Below, piece by piece: positions 48,104-60,864 of a stretch of DNA of 64,000 nt (the first letter of the stretch is position 1; the number at the start of each line of letters is the position of its first letter). This stretch comes from an uncultured Sphingomonas sp. (lineage in GTDB: Bacteria > Pseudomonadota > Alphaproteobacteria > Sphingomonadales > Sphingomonadaceae): the NCBI GenBank assembly GCA_913775315.1, contig CAJYIX010000013.1, positions 62,001 to 126,000 on the forward strand, written 5' to 3'. Made by a program: the position numbers and the translations under genes. Under the pieces are notes generated by a model. The model had not been told where the DNA came from. It saw only the letters and a program-made list of their open reading frames with translations, and made no database searches.

Positions 48104-48907
48104 ATGAGCAACGGCACGATACGCGTCGGCATCGGCGGCTGGACCTACGAACCGTGGCGCGGCGGAGTCTTCTATCCGCAAGGGTTGGCGCAGAAGCGCG
48201 AGCTCGAACACGCCGCCTCGGTGATGACCGCGATCGAGATCAACGGCACCTACTATTCCAGTTTCAAGCCGGCGAGCTTCGAGACCTGGGCAAAGGCGGT
48301 GCCCGACGACTTCGTTTTCACCGCCAAGGCCTCGCGCTACGTCACCAACCGCAAGGTGCTGGCGGAGGCGGGCGAATCGATCGACCGGTTCCTGGGCCAG
48401 GGGATCACTGCGCTCGGCGACAAGCTTGGTCCGATCCTGTGGCAGTTCATGGCGACCAAGAAGTTCGACGCGGACGATTTCGGCGCGTTCCTGGATCTGC
48501 TGCCGGCCGCGCGGGACGGGGTGAAGCTGCGCCATGCGGTGCACGTGCGGCATGAAAGCTTCCGCGATCCCGCCTTCGTGGCGATGGCGCGCGCGGCGGG
48601 GGTGGCGATCGTCAACGCCTGGTCCGACGACTATCCGGGGTTGGGCGACGTGAGCGGCGACTTTATCTATGCGCGGTTCGAGAATGCCGTGGCGGACGAA
48701 CCGCGGGGTTTTCCCGCGGCGACGCTCGACCGCTTTGCGGGTTGGGCGAAAAACTGGGCGGCTGGCAAGCCCGCGGGAGACCTGCCGGTGGCCGGCGAGC
48801 CGGCCGAGCCGAAACCGCGCGACGTGTTCGCCTTCATGATAAACGGCGCCAAGGAACGCGCGCCCGCGGCGGCACAGGCGCTGATCGAGCGCGTCGGCCA
48901 CTCTTAA
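48104..48907 (+). CDS. DUF72 domain protein
   Basis: A 267-residue protein with the DUF72 TIM-barrel-like start IRVGIGGWTYEPWRGGVFYP and EINGTYYSSFKPASFETWA, plus DDFVFTAKASRYVTN and GPILWQFM. The family may be a nuclease or sugar-binding barrel, but no activity is established. ATG 48104 follows AGGGGG; a longer upstream frame belongs to the opposite-strand gene region. It is followed by a palindromic repeat cluster. Confidence 0.9.
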   Translation: MSNGTIRVGIGGWTYEPWRGGVFYPQGLAQKRELEHAASVMTAIEINGTYYSSFKPASFETWAKAVPDDFVFTAKASRYVTNRKVLAEAGESIDRFLGQGITALGDKLGPILWQFMATKKFDADDFGAFLDLLPAARDGVKLRHAVHVRHESFRDPAFVAMARAAGVAIVNAWSDDYPGLGDVSGDFIYARFENAVADEPRGFPAATLDRFAGWAKNWAAGKPAGDLPVAGEPAEPKPRDVFAFMINGAKERAPAAAQALIERVGHS

Positions 48908-48914
48908 TGCTGCC

Positions 48915-49002
48915 GTTATCCCGGAGTTGACCCGGGATCCAGCTTCTTTCTTCTTCGAGGCGGCCAAGAAGAAGCGGGACCCCGGATCAAGTCCGGGGTG
49001 AC
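48915..49002. repeat. Paired palindromic intergenic repeat (REP-like doublet)
   Basis: Two arms in opposite orientation: GTTATCCCGGAGTTGACCCG (from 48915) and, at 48976-49002, a sequence ending TCAAGTCCGGGGTGAC. Inner parts also match (CTTCTTTCTTCTT against AAGAAGAAG). The whole 88-base unit would fold into one long imperfect hairpin and resembles a bacterial REP/BIME pair. Confidence 0.7.
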
Positions 49003-49105
49003 GATCGCGGACACCCCGCCCCTTTCGCAATCGCGGCGAATAGGCTAAGCGCGCGCCCGATGCCTGCGTAACGGGCGCGGCCAACCCAAACCCAACGGAA
49101 CACGT

Positions 49106-50923
49106 ATGAACCTCCGCAACGTGGCGATCATCGCCCACGTCGACCATGGCAAGACCACGCTCGTCGACCAGCTCTTCCGCCAGTCGGGCACCTTCCGCGA
49201 CAACCAGCGCGTCGAAGAGCGCGCGATGGATTCGAACGATCTCGAAAAGGAGCGCGGGATCACCATCCTGGCCAAGCCCACCTCGATCGAGTGGGAAGGC
49301 ACGCGCATCAACATCGTCGATACCCCCGGCCACGCCGACTTCGGCGGCGAGGTGGAGCGCATCCTGTCGATGGTCGACGGCGTCGTCCTCTTGGTCGATT
49401 CGTCGGAGGGCGCGATGCCGCAGACGAAGTTCGTGACCGGCAAGGCGCTGGCGCTCGGCCTCAAGCCGATCGTCGTCGTCAACAAGGTGGACCGCCCCGA
49501 CCAGCGCATCCAGGAAGTGCTGGACGAGGTGTTCGACCTGTTCGTGTCGCTCGACGCCAATGACGAGCAGCTCGACTTCCCCGTCCTCTACGCCTCGGGC
49601 CGCAACGGCTATGCGAGCGAGGATCCGGACCGGCGCGAGGGCACGCTGACGCCGCTGTTCCAGAAGATCGTCGACCATGTGCCGCCGCCGGCGCTCGATG
49701 CCGAGGCGCCCTTCACCTTCCTCGTCACGCTGCTCGACCGCGACAACTTCCTCGGCCGCGTGCTGACGGGCCGCGTCACCAGCGGCAAGGTCAAGGTGAA
49801 CCAGGCGATCCACGCGCTCGACATGGACGGCAACGTCATCGAGACGGGCCGCGCGTCGAAGATCATGACCTTCCGCGGCCTTGAGCGGGTGCCGACCGAA
49901 GAGGCGCAGGCGGGCGACATCATCTCGCTGGCCGGTCTCACCGTCGCCACCGTGTCGAACACCATCGCCGACGTGTCGGTCAGCGAGCCGATCCAGGCGC
50001 AGCCGATCGACCCACCGACGCTGTCGATGCGCTTTGCCGTCAACGATTCGCCGATGGCGGGGCGTGAGGGCACCAAGGTGACGAGCCGCATGATCCGCGA
50101 CCGCCTGATGCGCGAGGCCGAATCGAACGTCGCGATCAAGGTGACCGAGAGCGCCGACAAGGACAGCTTCGAGGTCGCCGGCCGCGGCGAGCTTCAGCTC
50201 GGCGTGCTGATCGAGACGATGCGCCGCGAGGGCTTCGAGCTCGGCATCAGCCGCCCGCGCGTGCTGTTCGGCACCGACGAAGCCGGCGGCCGCACCGAGC
50301 CCTACGAGACTGTCATCATCGACGTGGACGAGGAATATTCGGGCTCGGTCGTCGAGAAGATGAATATCCGCAAGGCCGAGATGACCGACATGCGCCCCTC
50401 GGGCGGCGGCAAGACGCGCATCACCTTCTCCGCGCCCAGCCGCGGCATGATCGGCTATCACGGCGAGTTCCTGTCGGACACGCGCGGCACCGGCATCATG
50501 AACCGCCTGTTCGAGAAGTACGGGCCGTACAAGGGCGCGATCGAGGGCCGCAAGAACGGCGTCCTCATCTCGAACGGTTCGGGCGAGGCGAATGCCTATG
50601 CGCTCGGCCCGCTCGAGGAGCGCGGCGTGCTGATGGTAGGTGTCGGCGAGGCACTCTACGAGGGCATGATCATCGGCGAGAACGCCAAGCCCGAGGACCT
50701 CGAGGTCAACCCGATGAAGTCGAAGCAGCTCACCAACTTCCGCGCGTCGGGCAAGGACGATTCGATCCGCCTGACCCCGCCGTGGAAGATGACGCTGGAA
50801 CAGGCGATCGCCTATATCGACGACGACGAGATGGTCGAGGTGACGCCCAAGACCATCCGCCTACGCAAGCGCTTCCTCGATCCGCACGAGCGCAAGCGCG
50901 CCAGCCGCGCCAAGGCGGCGTAA
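49106..50923 (+). CDS. typA: Ribosome-binding GTPase TypA/BipA
   Basis: A 605-residue translational GTPase of the EF-G group. G1 is [13 protein letters not shown]2 around ERGITI, G3 DTPGHADF and G4 NKVD. Domains III and V ([17 protein letters not shown] and the BipA C-terminal domain with [16 protein letters not shown]) follow. It helps 50S assembly and stress adaptation. The ATG is preceded by ACCCAACGGAACAC, and a strong terminator follows. It is of normal family length. Confidence 0.97.
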   Translation: MNLRNVAIIAHVDHGKTTLVDQLFRQSGTFRDNQRVEERAMDSNDLEKERGITILAKPTSIEWEGTRINIVDTPGHADFGGEVERILSMVDGVVLLVDSSEGAMPQTKFVTGKALALGLKPIVVVNKVDRPDQRIQEVLDEVFDLFVSLDANDEQLDFPVLYASGRNGYASEDPDRREGTLTPLFQKIVDHVPPPALDAEAPFTFLVTLLDRDNFLGRVLTGRVTSGKVKVNQAIHALDMDGNVIETGRASKIMTFRGLERVPTEEAQAGDIISLAGLTVATVSNTIADVSVSEPIQAQPIDPPTLSMRFAVNDSPMAGREGTKVTSRMIRDRLMREAESNVAIKVTESADKDSFEVAGRGELQLGVLIETMRREGFELGISRPRVLFGTDEAGGRTEPYETVIIDVDEEYSGSVVEKMNIRKAEMTDMRPSGGGKTRITFSAPSRGMIGYHGEFLSDTRGTGIMNRLFEKYGPYKGAIEGRKNGVLISNGSGEANAYALGPLEERGVLMVGVGEALYEGMIIGENAKPEDLEVNPMKSKQLTNFRASGKDDSIRLTPPWKMTLEQAIAYIDDDEMVEVTPKTIRLRKRFLDPHERKRASRAKAA

Positions 50924-50944
50924 GCGACCCAAAGTCGAGCCCAT

Positions 50945-50988
50945 GACGGCCCGCGCGTTCGCAATTGCGGCGCGCGGGCCGTCTTGCT
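50945..50988 (+). terminator. Terminator after typA
   Basis: GACGGCCCGCGCG (50945-50957) and CGCGCGGGCCGTC (50971-50983) are a perfect 13-base-pair stem. The 13-base loop itself holds a small GCAATTGC palindrome. TTGCTAAT follows. It starts 21 bases after the typA stop. Confidence 0.8.
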
Positions 50989-50999
50989 AATCGGCCGCC

Positions 51000-51227
51000 A
51001 TGATCGCGCCGCCTGAACTCATCCGCATCGCCAATACCCGCGTCGCCTGTGACGGTGCGGGCGATATCGAGCCTGCGCTCGGCCATCCGCGCGTGTGGCT
51101 GCAGATCGACGATACCGGCTATGTCGACTGCGGTTACTGCGATCGCCGCTTCGTCCTGATCGGCGGGCCGGCGGACGGTGCGGACCATTCGCAGCTCCGC
51201 GATCACGGCGACGGCGCTGGGCGTTAA
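51000..51227 (+). CDS. zf-CHCC domain protein (complex I NDUFS6-like)
   Basis: A 75-residue zinc-binding protein. Ligands fit the zf-CHCC pattern: Cys17, His29, Cys44 and Cys47, in [16 protein letters not shown] and [11 protein letters not shown]. Alphaproteobacterial proteins of this type are homologues of the accessory complex I subunit NDUFS6, implicated in Fe-S insertion or assembly. No nuo genes are in the window. It lies 46 bases before tldD on the same strand. Confidence 0.88.
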   Translation: MIAPPELIRIANTRVACDGAGDIEPALGHPRVWLQIDDTGYVDCGYCDRRFVLIGGPADGADHSQLRDHGDGAGR

Positions 51228-51273
51228 TCCCCCACCCATTCGACATCGCAGCCGCCGCGCCTATATCGGGCGA

Positions 51274-52704
51274 ATGACCACGCTCACCGATCCGCGCGCG
51301 TTCCTCTATGGCGATGCGCTCGACCCCGACGCCGCCCTCCGCCTCACCCGCGATGCGCTGACCCGCGCGGAGGATGGCGAGCTCTATCTCCAATATTCGC
51401 ATAGCGAGGCGTTCGGGTTCGACGACGGGCGGCTGAAGACCGCGTCGTACAACAATCATTCGGGCTTCGGCCTGCGCGCGGTCTCCGGCGAGCAGACCGC
51501 CTTCGCGCAAGGGAATGCGCTGTCGGCGGACGCGATCGCGCGCGCCGCCTCGACCATGGCGCTGATCGACCCGGCGCGGCAGGCGAAGGCCGCCCCGCCG
51601 CGCGGCAACAACCGGCACCTCTATACCGCCGCCGATCCGCTCGACCTCGTCCCCTTCGCCGACAAGGTGGCGCTGTGCCAGACGATCGACGCCGCCGCGC
51701 GCGCCCGCGATCCGCGCGTCTGCCAGGTTAGCGTCGGGCTGCTCGGCTCGTGGAACGTGGTCGAGATCGTCCGCCCCGACGGCTTCGTCGCGACCGACGT
51801 GCGCCCGCTCGTCCGCCTCAACGTCTCGATCGTCGTCGAGGCGAACGGGCGGCGCGAGACGGGCAGCTTCGGCATCGGCGGGCGCGAGCTTTACGACCGG
51901 ATCATGTCACCCGAGACGTGGAACCGCGCGGTGGACGAGGCGCTGCGTCAGGCGCTCGTCAACCTCGACGCCGTCGCCGCGCCGGCGGGCGAGATGCCGG
52001 TGCTGCTCGGCTCGGGCTGGTGCGGCGTGATGCTGCACGAGGCGGTGGGCCATGGGCTGGAGGGCGATTTCAACCGCAAGGGCAGTTCGGTCTATGCGGG
52101 CCGGATCGGCGAGCAGGTCGCGGCCAAGGGCGTGACCGTCGTCGACGACGGCTCGATCGCCGGCCGCCGCGGCTCGCTGTCGATCGATGACGAGGGGACG
52201 CCGACACAGGAAAACGTGCTGATCGAGGACGGCGTGCTCAGGGGCTATATCCACGATCGCCTGAACGCCCGCCTGACCGGCGTCACGCCCACCGGCAACG
52301 GCCGGCGCGAGAGCTTCCAGCACGCGCCGATGCCGCGCATGACCAACACCTTCATGCGTGCGGGGCAGGACGATCCCGCCGAGCTCCTCTCGCGCATCAA
52401 ACGCGGCATCTATGCGACGAGCTTCGGCGGCGGACAGGTCGACATCGTCTCGGGCAAGTTCGTATTTTCCTGTACCGAGGCGTACATGGTCGAGAACGGC
52501 AAGCTGGGCGCGCCGATCAAGGGCGCGATGCTAATCGGCGACGGTCCCACCGCGCTCACCAAGGTCGAGGGGATCGGCAACGACTTCGCGCTCGATGAGG
52601 GCGTCGGCATGTGCGGCAAGGCGGGACAGTCGGTGCCCGCGGGCGTCGGCCAGCCGAGCGTGCTGATCGGCGCGCTGACCGTGGGCGGGACGGCGCTGAA
52701 CTGA
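51274..52704 (+). CDS. tldD: Metalloprotease TldD
   Basis: A 476-residue zinc protease that, with TldE/PmbA, matures peptide antibiotics and antitoxins. The HExxxH motif is HEAVGH (about residues 255-260, in MLHEAVGHGLEGDFN). ATG 51274 is chosen over a longer frame that starts inside the zf-CHCC gene. The conserved late Cys-containing KFVFSCTEAYMVENGK is intact. The partner pmbA is not in the window. A compact palindromic repeat follows the stop. Confidence 0.95.
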   Translation: MTTLTDPRAFLYGDALDPDAALRLTRDALTRAEDGELYLQYSHSEAFGFDDGRLKTASYNNHSGFGLRAVSGEQTAFAQGNALSADAIARAASTMALIDPARQAKAAPPRGNNRHLYTAADPLDLVPFADKVALCQTIDAAARARDPRVCQVSVGLLGSWNVVEIVRPDGFVATDVRPLVRLNVSIVVEANGRRETGSFGIGGRELYDRIMSPETWNRAVDEALRQALVNLDAVAAPAGEMPVLLGSGWCGVMLHEAVGHGLEGDFNRKGSSVYAGRIGEQVAAKGVTVVDDGSIAGRRGSLSIDDEGTPTQENVLIEDGVLRGYIHDRLNARLTGVTPTGNGRRESFQHAPMPRMTNTFMRAGQDDPAELLSRIKRGIYATSFGGGQVDIVSGKFVFSCTEAYMVENGKLGAPIKGAMLIGDGPTALTKVEGIGNDFALDEGVGMCGKAGQSVPAGVGQPSVLIGALTVGGTALN

Positions 52705-52710
52705 CGGGCC

Positions 52711-52737
52711 GTCACCCCGGATCCGTTCCGGGGTGAC
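52711..52737. repeat. Compact GTCACCCCGGA palindromic repeat after tldD
   Basis: GTCACCCCGGA (52711-52721) and TCCGGGGTGAC (52727-52737) are a perfect 11-base inverted repeat with a 5-base loop. It belongs to the family at 46515 and 48976 and may end both tldD and the convergent 52744 gene. Confidence 0.7.
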
Positions 52738-52743
52738 CAGGGG

Positions 52744-53649
52744 TCACCGTCCCCGCTCGGCCATCAACGCCCGTACGGCGATCGTGCCGCGGACGCGCGC
52801 CAGCGAATCGTCGATATCGCCATTGTCGTCGCTCTGCGACAACGCGGCATACCTCCGCTCCGCCCCGGCGTAATCGTCCGCCGCCTCCGCGCACAGCGCG
52901 CGGTTGTAGAGCGTCGAGGGATGGTCCGGCAGCGCGGCGAACTCGGCGCAGGCAGCGGGCAGGTCGCGCTGCGTCAGGCGGATCGCCGCCTTGAACCGCT
53001 CGCCCGCGTCCTTGTCCATGCCCTTGCGCCCCTCGCGGAAGCGGACATTGCCGGCCCAGTCGTCGGGTGCGAATTTCTCGGTCGCCTCGTCGGCGATACT
53101 GCGCAGCATCTCGTCGACTTGGGCTTCCACGCCGATCGGCCGCGATTCGCCCGGGCACCAGCTCGCCTCGTTGCTTCTGGTGATCCGCGCGCCCCAGCCG
53201 ATGCGGCCGCTCTCGCCGTCAACGACGCGCAGGTCGCTCGCCACGTCGATCCGGCGGCGGGTGCAGTCGAGCTCGACGTCACCCTTCTTGGTGCATTTGT
53301 CCTCGGGGCCCTCGATGCACCGCCGGCGCTTCAGCGTCACGCGCCCTTCGTCCACGTCGGTGATCGCGGTGCCATCGAGGATCATGTCGGCGCGCGCCTC
53401 CCCCGCCCGGCCGCCGAGCAGCTCGAACCACGGGCGCCCGCCGATCGTCCGCCCCGCCAGCGACCGCTCGAGCGCCGGCCCAAGCCGGCTGCCGTCGTTG
53501 CCGCCGATACGGCCAACCGCGATACTGCGCGCCGCCGCCACGCCCATGGCTTCGGGCGCGCGCAGCGCGGCGATCCGCACCGCCTCCGCACTCGCCGCGC
53601 CGCTCATCCCGATCAGCGCCGCCGCCAGCGCGATTCGCCCTTGTTTCAT
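52744..53649 (-). CDS. Exported protein of unknown function, TPR-like C-terminus
   Basis: I do not recognise a family. The 301 residues begin with a signal peptide (KQGRIALAAALIGMSGAASAEA). The middle part has several cysteines (RRRCIEGPEDKCTKKGDVELDCTRR) that could form disulfides, and the last 90 residues (TQRDLPAACAEFAALPDHPSTLYNRALCAEAADDYAGAERRYAAL) look like a pair of TPR repeats. The start at 53649 has GGGGGTG upstream, and an alternative at 53664 is also possible. It may be a periplasmic or envelope-stress protein. It is divergent from the atp operon. Confidence 0.72.
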   Translation of the reverse strand: MKQGRIALAAALIGMSGAASAEAVRIAALRAPEAMGVAAARSIAVGRIGGNDGSRLGPALERSLAGRTIGGRPWFELLGGRAGEARADMILDGTAITDVDEGRVTLKRRRCIEGPEDKCTKKGDVELDCTRRRIDVASDLRVVDGESGRIGWGARITRSNEASWCPGESRPIGVEAQVDEMLRSIADEATEKFAPDDWAGNVRFREGRKGMDKDAGERFKAAIRLTQRDLPAACAEFAALPDHPSTLYNRALCAEAADDYAGAERRYAALSQSDDNGDIDDSLARVRGTIAVRALMAERGR

Positions 53650-53848
53650 CGATGACACCCCCATGCCCCTGAGCTTGTCCGAAAGGATAATCCCCGCCGC
53701 GCCGGAGGCAAGCCGCGCCCCCGCCGACTTGCACCCGCGCGGCAAGGATGCTAGCCGCGCGCCCATCCCGACCGGACCGCACCCGCTGCGGTCCTGTTCG
53801 CGCACCCGGCGCGAGTGGGATACCCAAGGTTCGCGAAAAGGAACGCGC

Positions 53849-55935
<2,087 letters not shown>

Positions 55936-55947
55936 TTTGATTACGTC

Positions 55948-55973
55948 GTGATCCCGGCACGCGCCGGGATCAC
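55948..55973. repeat. Perfect hairpin between atpA and atpG
   Basis: GTGATCCCGGC (55948-55958) and GCCGGGATCAC (55963-55973) form an 11-base-pair stem with a 4-base loop. There is no T-tract, so it is probably a REP-like or mRNA-processing element rather than a terminator. Confidence 0.6.
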
Positions 55974-55990
55974 GGACTGAAGGGTTCGTC

Positions 55991-56875
55991 ATGGCCTCGC
56001 TCAAGGCGCTCAAAATCCGGATCGGGTCGGTCAAGTCGACCCAGAAGATCACCAAGGCGATGAAGATGGTCGCCGCCGCCAAGCTGCGCCGCGCGCAGGA
56101 AGCGGCGGAGGCCGGGCGCCCCTATGCCGAGCGGCTGGAGGGTGTCGTCGCGCGCCTCGCCGCCAAGGTGGGCGGTGCGGACAATGCGCCCCTGCTGCTC
56201 TCGGGCACCGGCAAGGACCAAGTCCACCTGTTCGTCGTTGCGACCAGTGACAAGGGGCTGGCGGGTGCGTTCAACACCAACATCGCGCGCCTTGCGCGCC
56301 GCCGCGCCGACGAGCTGATCGCGCAGGGCAAGACGGTCAAGTTCTACACGATCGGCCGCAAGGGTCGCGGCGTGCTGGCGCGGCTCTATCGCGACCAGAT
56401 CGTCCATTCGGACGAGCCCGGCGATCTCGGCAAGCTGACGTTCGAGAGTGCGCGTGCCTATGCCGACGACATCATCGCGCGCTTTCACGCGGGCGAGTTC
56501 GACGTCGCGCACCTGTTCTATGCGACGTTCAAGTCGGTGCTGACGCAGGAACCGACCGAGCAGCAGATCCTGCCCGTCAAGGTGCCGGTCAAGGCGGTCG
56601 GCGACGACACCGACGGCGGCGCGGTGATGGAGTATGAGCCCGACGAGGAATCGATCCTCGCCGACCTGCTCCCGCGTGCGATCGCGATCCAAATCTTCCG
56701 CGCGCTGCGCGAGAATGCCGCGTCGGAGCAGGGGTCGAAGATGACCGCGATGGACAATGCCACGCGCAACGCCGGCGACCTCATCAAGCGCCTCCAGATC
56801 GAATACAACCGCAGCCGTCAGGCCGCGATCACGACCGAGCTGGTCGAAATCATCTCGGGCGCCGAGGCGCTCTGA
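55991..56875 (+). CDS. atpG: ATP synthase F1 subunit gamma
   Basis: A 294-residue central-stalk rotor protein. The N-terminal coiled helix ([33 protein letters not shown]) and the C-terminal helix ([38 protein letters not shown]) are the conserved ends. The middle [12 protein letters not shown] is a signature. It is followed after 5 bases by an inserted lipoprotein gene and not directly by atpD. Confidence 0.97.
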   Translation: MASLKALKIRIGSVKSTQKITKAMKMVAAAKLRRAQEAAEAGRPYAERLEGVVARLAAKVGGADNAPLLLSGTGKDQVHLFVVATSDKGLAGAFNTNIARLARRRADELIAQGKTVKFYTIGRKGRGVLARLYRDQIVHSDEPGDLGKLTFESARAYADDIIARFHAGEFDVAHLFYATFKSVLTQEPTEQQILPVKVPVKAVGDDTDGGAVMEYEPDEESILADLLPRAIAIQIFRALRENAASEQGSKMTAMDNATRNAGDLIKRLQIEYNRSRQAAITTELVEIISGAEAL

Positions 56876-56880
56876 GGCCG

Positions 56881-58942
<2,062 letters not shown>

Positions 58943-58951
58943 TCCCCTCCA

Positions 58952-58976
58952 CCCCTCCCCGGCTTTCGGGGAGGGG
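58952..58976. repeat. Perfect hairpin between atpD and atpC
   Basis: CCCCTCCCCG (58952-58961) and CGGGGAGGGG (58967-58976) form a 10-base-pair stem with loop GCTTT. GTCTAGG follows without a T-tract, so termination should be weak. It may lower atpC expression or stabilise upstream mRNA. Confidence 0.6.
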
Positions 58977-58991
58977 GTCTAGGACTTACCG

Positions 58992-59246
58992 ATGCCCCTG
59001 CACTTCGAACTTGTGACCCCCGAAAAGCTCCTCCGGTCGGAGGAAGTCCACATGGTCGTCGTCCCCGGCAGCGAGGGCGATTTCGGCGTGCTCGAGGGGC
59101 ATGCCCCCTTCATGTCGACGATCCGCGACGGCGAGATCATGGTCCACAAGACCGCCGGCGGTGCGCCCGAGGCGATCCGCGTCGAGGGCGGGCTGGCCGA
59201 GGTCACGACCAAGGGCCTGACCGTCCTCGCCGAAAAGGCGGGCTGA
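58992..59246 (+). CDS. atpC: ATP synthase F1 subunit epsilon, short form
   Basis: An 84-residue epsilon subunit. It keeps the N-terminal beta sandwich ([39 protein letters not shown]) but stops where the C-terminal helical hairpin would begin in E. coli (about 138 residues). Because that hairpin is the inhibitory part, this enzyme probably relies on another brake. Alphaproteobacteria often use the zeta subunit. The ORF ends in its own stop (59244-59246) with no frame continuation, so it looks naturally short and not broken. Confidence 0.9.
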   Translation: MPLHFELVTPEKLLRSEEVHMVVVPGSEGDFGVLEGHAPFMSTIRDGEIMVHKTAGGAPEAIRVEGGLAEVTTKGLTVLAEKAG

Positions 59247-59283
59247 CGCGCCGCCGTTGAGACGGCGTTAACCGACTTCGTTC

Positions 59284-60798
59284 ATGAAATGGCGCGTGGA
59301 TCGGGTCCGCGCGCCATTTTCTTTTTCAGCGAGCAGCGGGCGCGCCATCTGGCAGCCCGGATGGATCGAGGCCGCGCTGATCCTTTGCGGCGCGGCACTG
59401 ATCTTGCGTTGGGGGCTGATCGGCGATCCGCTCGCCGGCTATGACGAGCAATTCTATCTGCTCGTGGGGCAGCGCTGGCTGGACGGCGCACTTCCCTATG
59501 TCGACATCTGGGACCGCAAGCCGCCCGGCCTGTTCGCGCTGTACGCGGTCGCGGCGGCGCTGGGCGGCGGCGGCGTGCTGGCCTATCAGTTGCTGGCGGC
59601 CGGCTTCGCGGCGGCGACGGCGCTGGTCATCGCCGCGATCGTCGCCCGGCACGAGGCGCGATGGGTCAGCATCGCCTGCGGCATCCTCTACCTTCTGTAC
59701 CTCACCCCCCTGCGCGGCGATGTCGGACAGGCGCCGGTCTTCTACAATGCGCTGATTGCGGCAGCAGCTTGGGCGGTATTCGTCGCTTGGCCGCGATTGG
59801 AGACGCGGCGCGGGCTCGTCCTTGCCGGCGCGGCGATGCTGGCGTGCGGGGTAGCGCTGACGATCAAGACGACGGCGATCTTCGAAAGCGCCGCGTTCGG
59901 CATCGCGCTGCTGATCGGATCGCGGCGCGCCGGGCTTGGGTGGCCGGCGGTTGCACGGCGCGCCGCCCTGTTCATGGCGATCGGTGCCGCCCCCTTCCTG
60001 CTCTTCGCCGCCGGGTTTGCCGCGCACGGCGCGTTCGATGCCTTCTGGTTCGCGAATGCGCGCTCCGCGATGCTGCGCCGGCACGACTGGTCATGGGCGG
60101 ATGCGATCCAGTTCGGCTTTCTGCTGGCCAATCTCGCACCACTGGCGCTGCTCGGGGTGCTCGGCTGGCGGCATCGCCAGGCGTCGCAGCGCGGAGAGCA
60201 GGCACTGATGCTCGGCTGGCTTGCCGCCGCGGCGATCGGCGTCGTGTCGGTCGGCATTTATTACGAGCATTATGCGCTGCCGATGCTGGTACCGCTGGCG
60301 ATCGTCGCCGCACCGTTCGTCACGCGGGCGCCGCTGCGCCTGCCGCTCCTCGCGCTGGTCGCCGCCTCGCCCCTTTATGCCGCGCTAGTGCAGACGCCGC
60401 GCCAGGGCGTGCGCGACCAGGCCGACTGGCAAGCGATCGCCGCCGCCATTCCGACCCGCGTCCGGCACGACTGCATGTTCGTCTTTGCCGGGCCGCCGAT
60501 CCTCTATGAGGCGAGTGACGCGTGTCTCGTCAGCCGCTTCGCCTTTCCCGATCATCTCGCCTCCACCGGAGAGGCCGGCGCGCTCGGCATCGATCCACTG
60601 GCTGAGCTCAACCGCGTGTTGGCCGCGCGTCCGGCAGTGATCGTCACCGACGACGACCCCTATGCACTGACCCGCAGTGCCGCGGCGACCGCGCGGGTCG
60701 ATGCCGTCCTCGCCCGCGACTATCGCCTCCACGCACGCGTGCGGACCCGGTTCTTCGAGCATGACCGCATGCTGATGATCTGGGTCCATAATGGTTAG
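59284..60798 (+). CDS. Membrane glycosyltransferase, GT39/ArnT-like
   Basis: A 504-residue protein with about ten to twelve membrane helices. The first periplasmic loop has the acidic motif GYDEQFYLLVGQRWLDGALPYVDIWDRKPPGL, with the D-E pair and PY-D-W-D-x-KPP of dolichol- or polyprenol-phosphate-mannose-type transferases. It probably moves a sugar from a lipid carrier to an envelope acceptor. The ATG at 59284 sits right before a terminator-like hairpin (59287-59319) inside its first codons. GTG 59296 and TTG 59404 are alternatives. No strong ribosome site is visible. Confidence 0.82.
   Translation: MKWRVDRVRAPFSFSASSGRAIWQPGWIEAALILCGAALILRWGLIGDPLAGYDEQFYLLVGQRWLDGALPYVDIWDRKPPGLFALYAVAAALGGGGVLAYQLLAAGFAAATALVIAAIVARHEARWVSIACGILYLLYLTPLRGDVGQAPVFYNALIAAAAWAVFVAWPRLETRRGLVLAGAAMLACGVALTIKTTAIFESAAFGIALLIGSRRAGLGWPAVARRAALFMAIGAAPFLLFAAGFAAHGAFDAFWFANARSAMLRRHDWSWADAIQFGFLLANLAPLALLGVLGWRHRQASQRGEQALMLGWLAAAAIGVVSVGIYYEHYALPMLVPLAIVAAPFVTRAPLRLPLLALVAASPLYAALVQTPRQGVRDQADWQAIAAAIPTRVRHDCMFVFAGPPILYEASDACLVSRFAFPDHLASTGEAGALGIDPLAELNRVLAARPAVIVTDDDPYALTRSAAATARVDAVLARDYRLHARVRTRFFEHDRMLMIWVHNG
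59287..59326 (+). terminator. Terminator of the atp operon overlapping the GT39 start
   Basis: AAATGGCGCG (59287-59296) and CGCGCCATTT (59310-59319) are a perfect 10-base-pair stem with a 13-base loop. TTTTCTTTTT follows directly. It is the best intrinsic terminator in the window and lies 41 bases after the atpC stop. A smaller CGCCGT/ACGGCG hairpin is at 59252-59267. Confidence 0.8.
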
Positions 60799-60864
60799 GC
60801 AATTGTCAAACCTTCGCCGCTAGACCGCAGGCTACGGAATAAGCGGATAAACAAGGGCTTTGGC

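Noticed and set aside
48098-50461. 787-codon minus-strand open frame opposite DUF72 and typA
   Set aside because: Covers two sense genes and a repeat; no domain.
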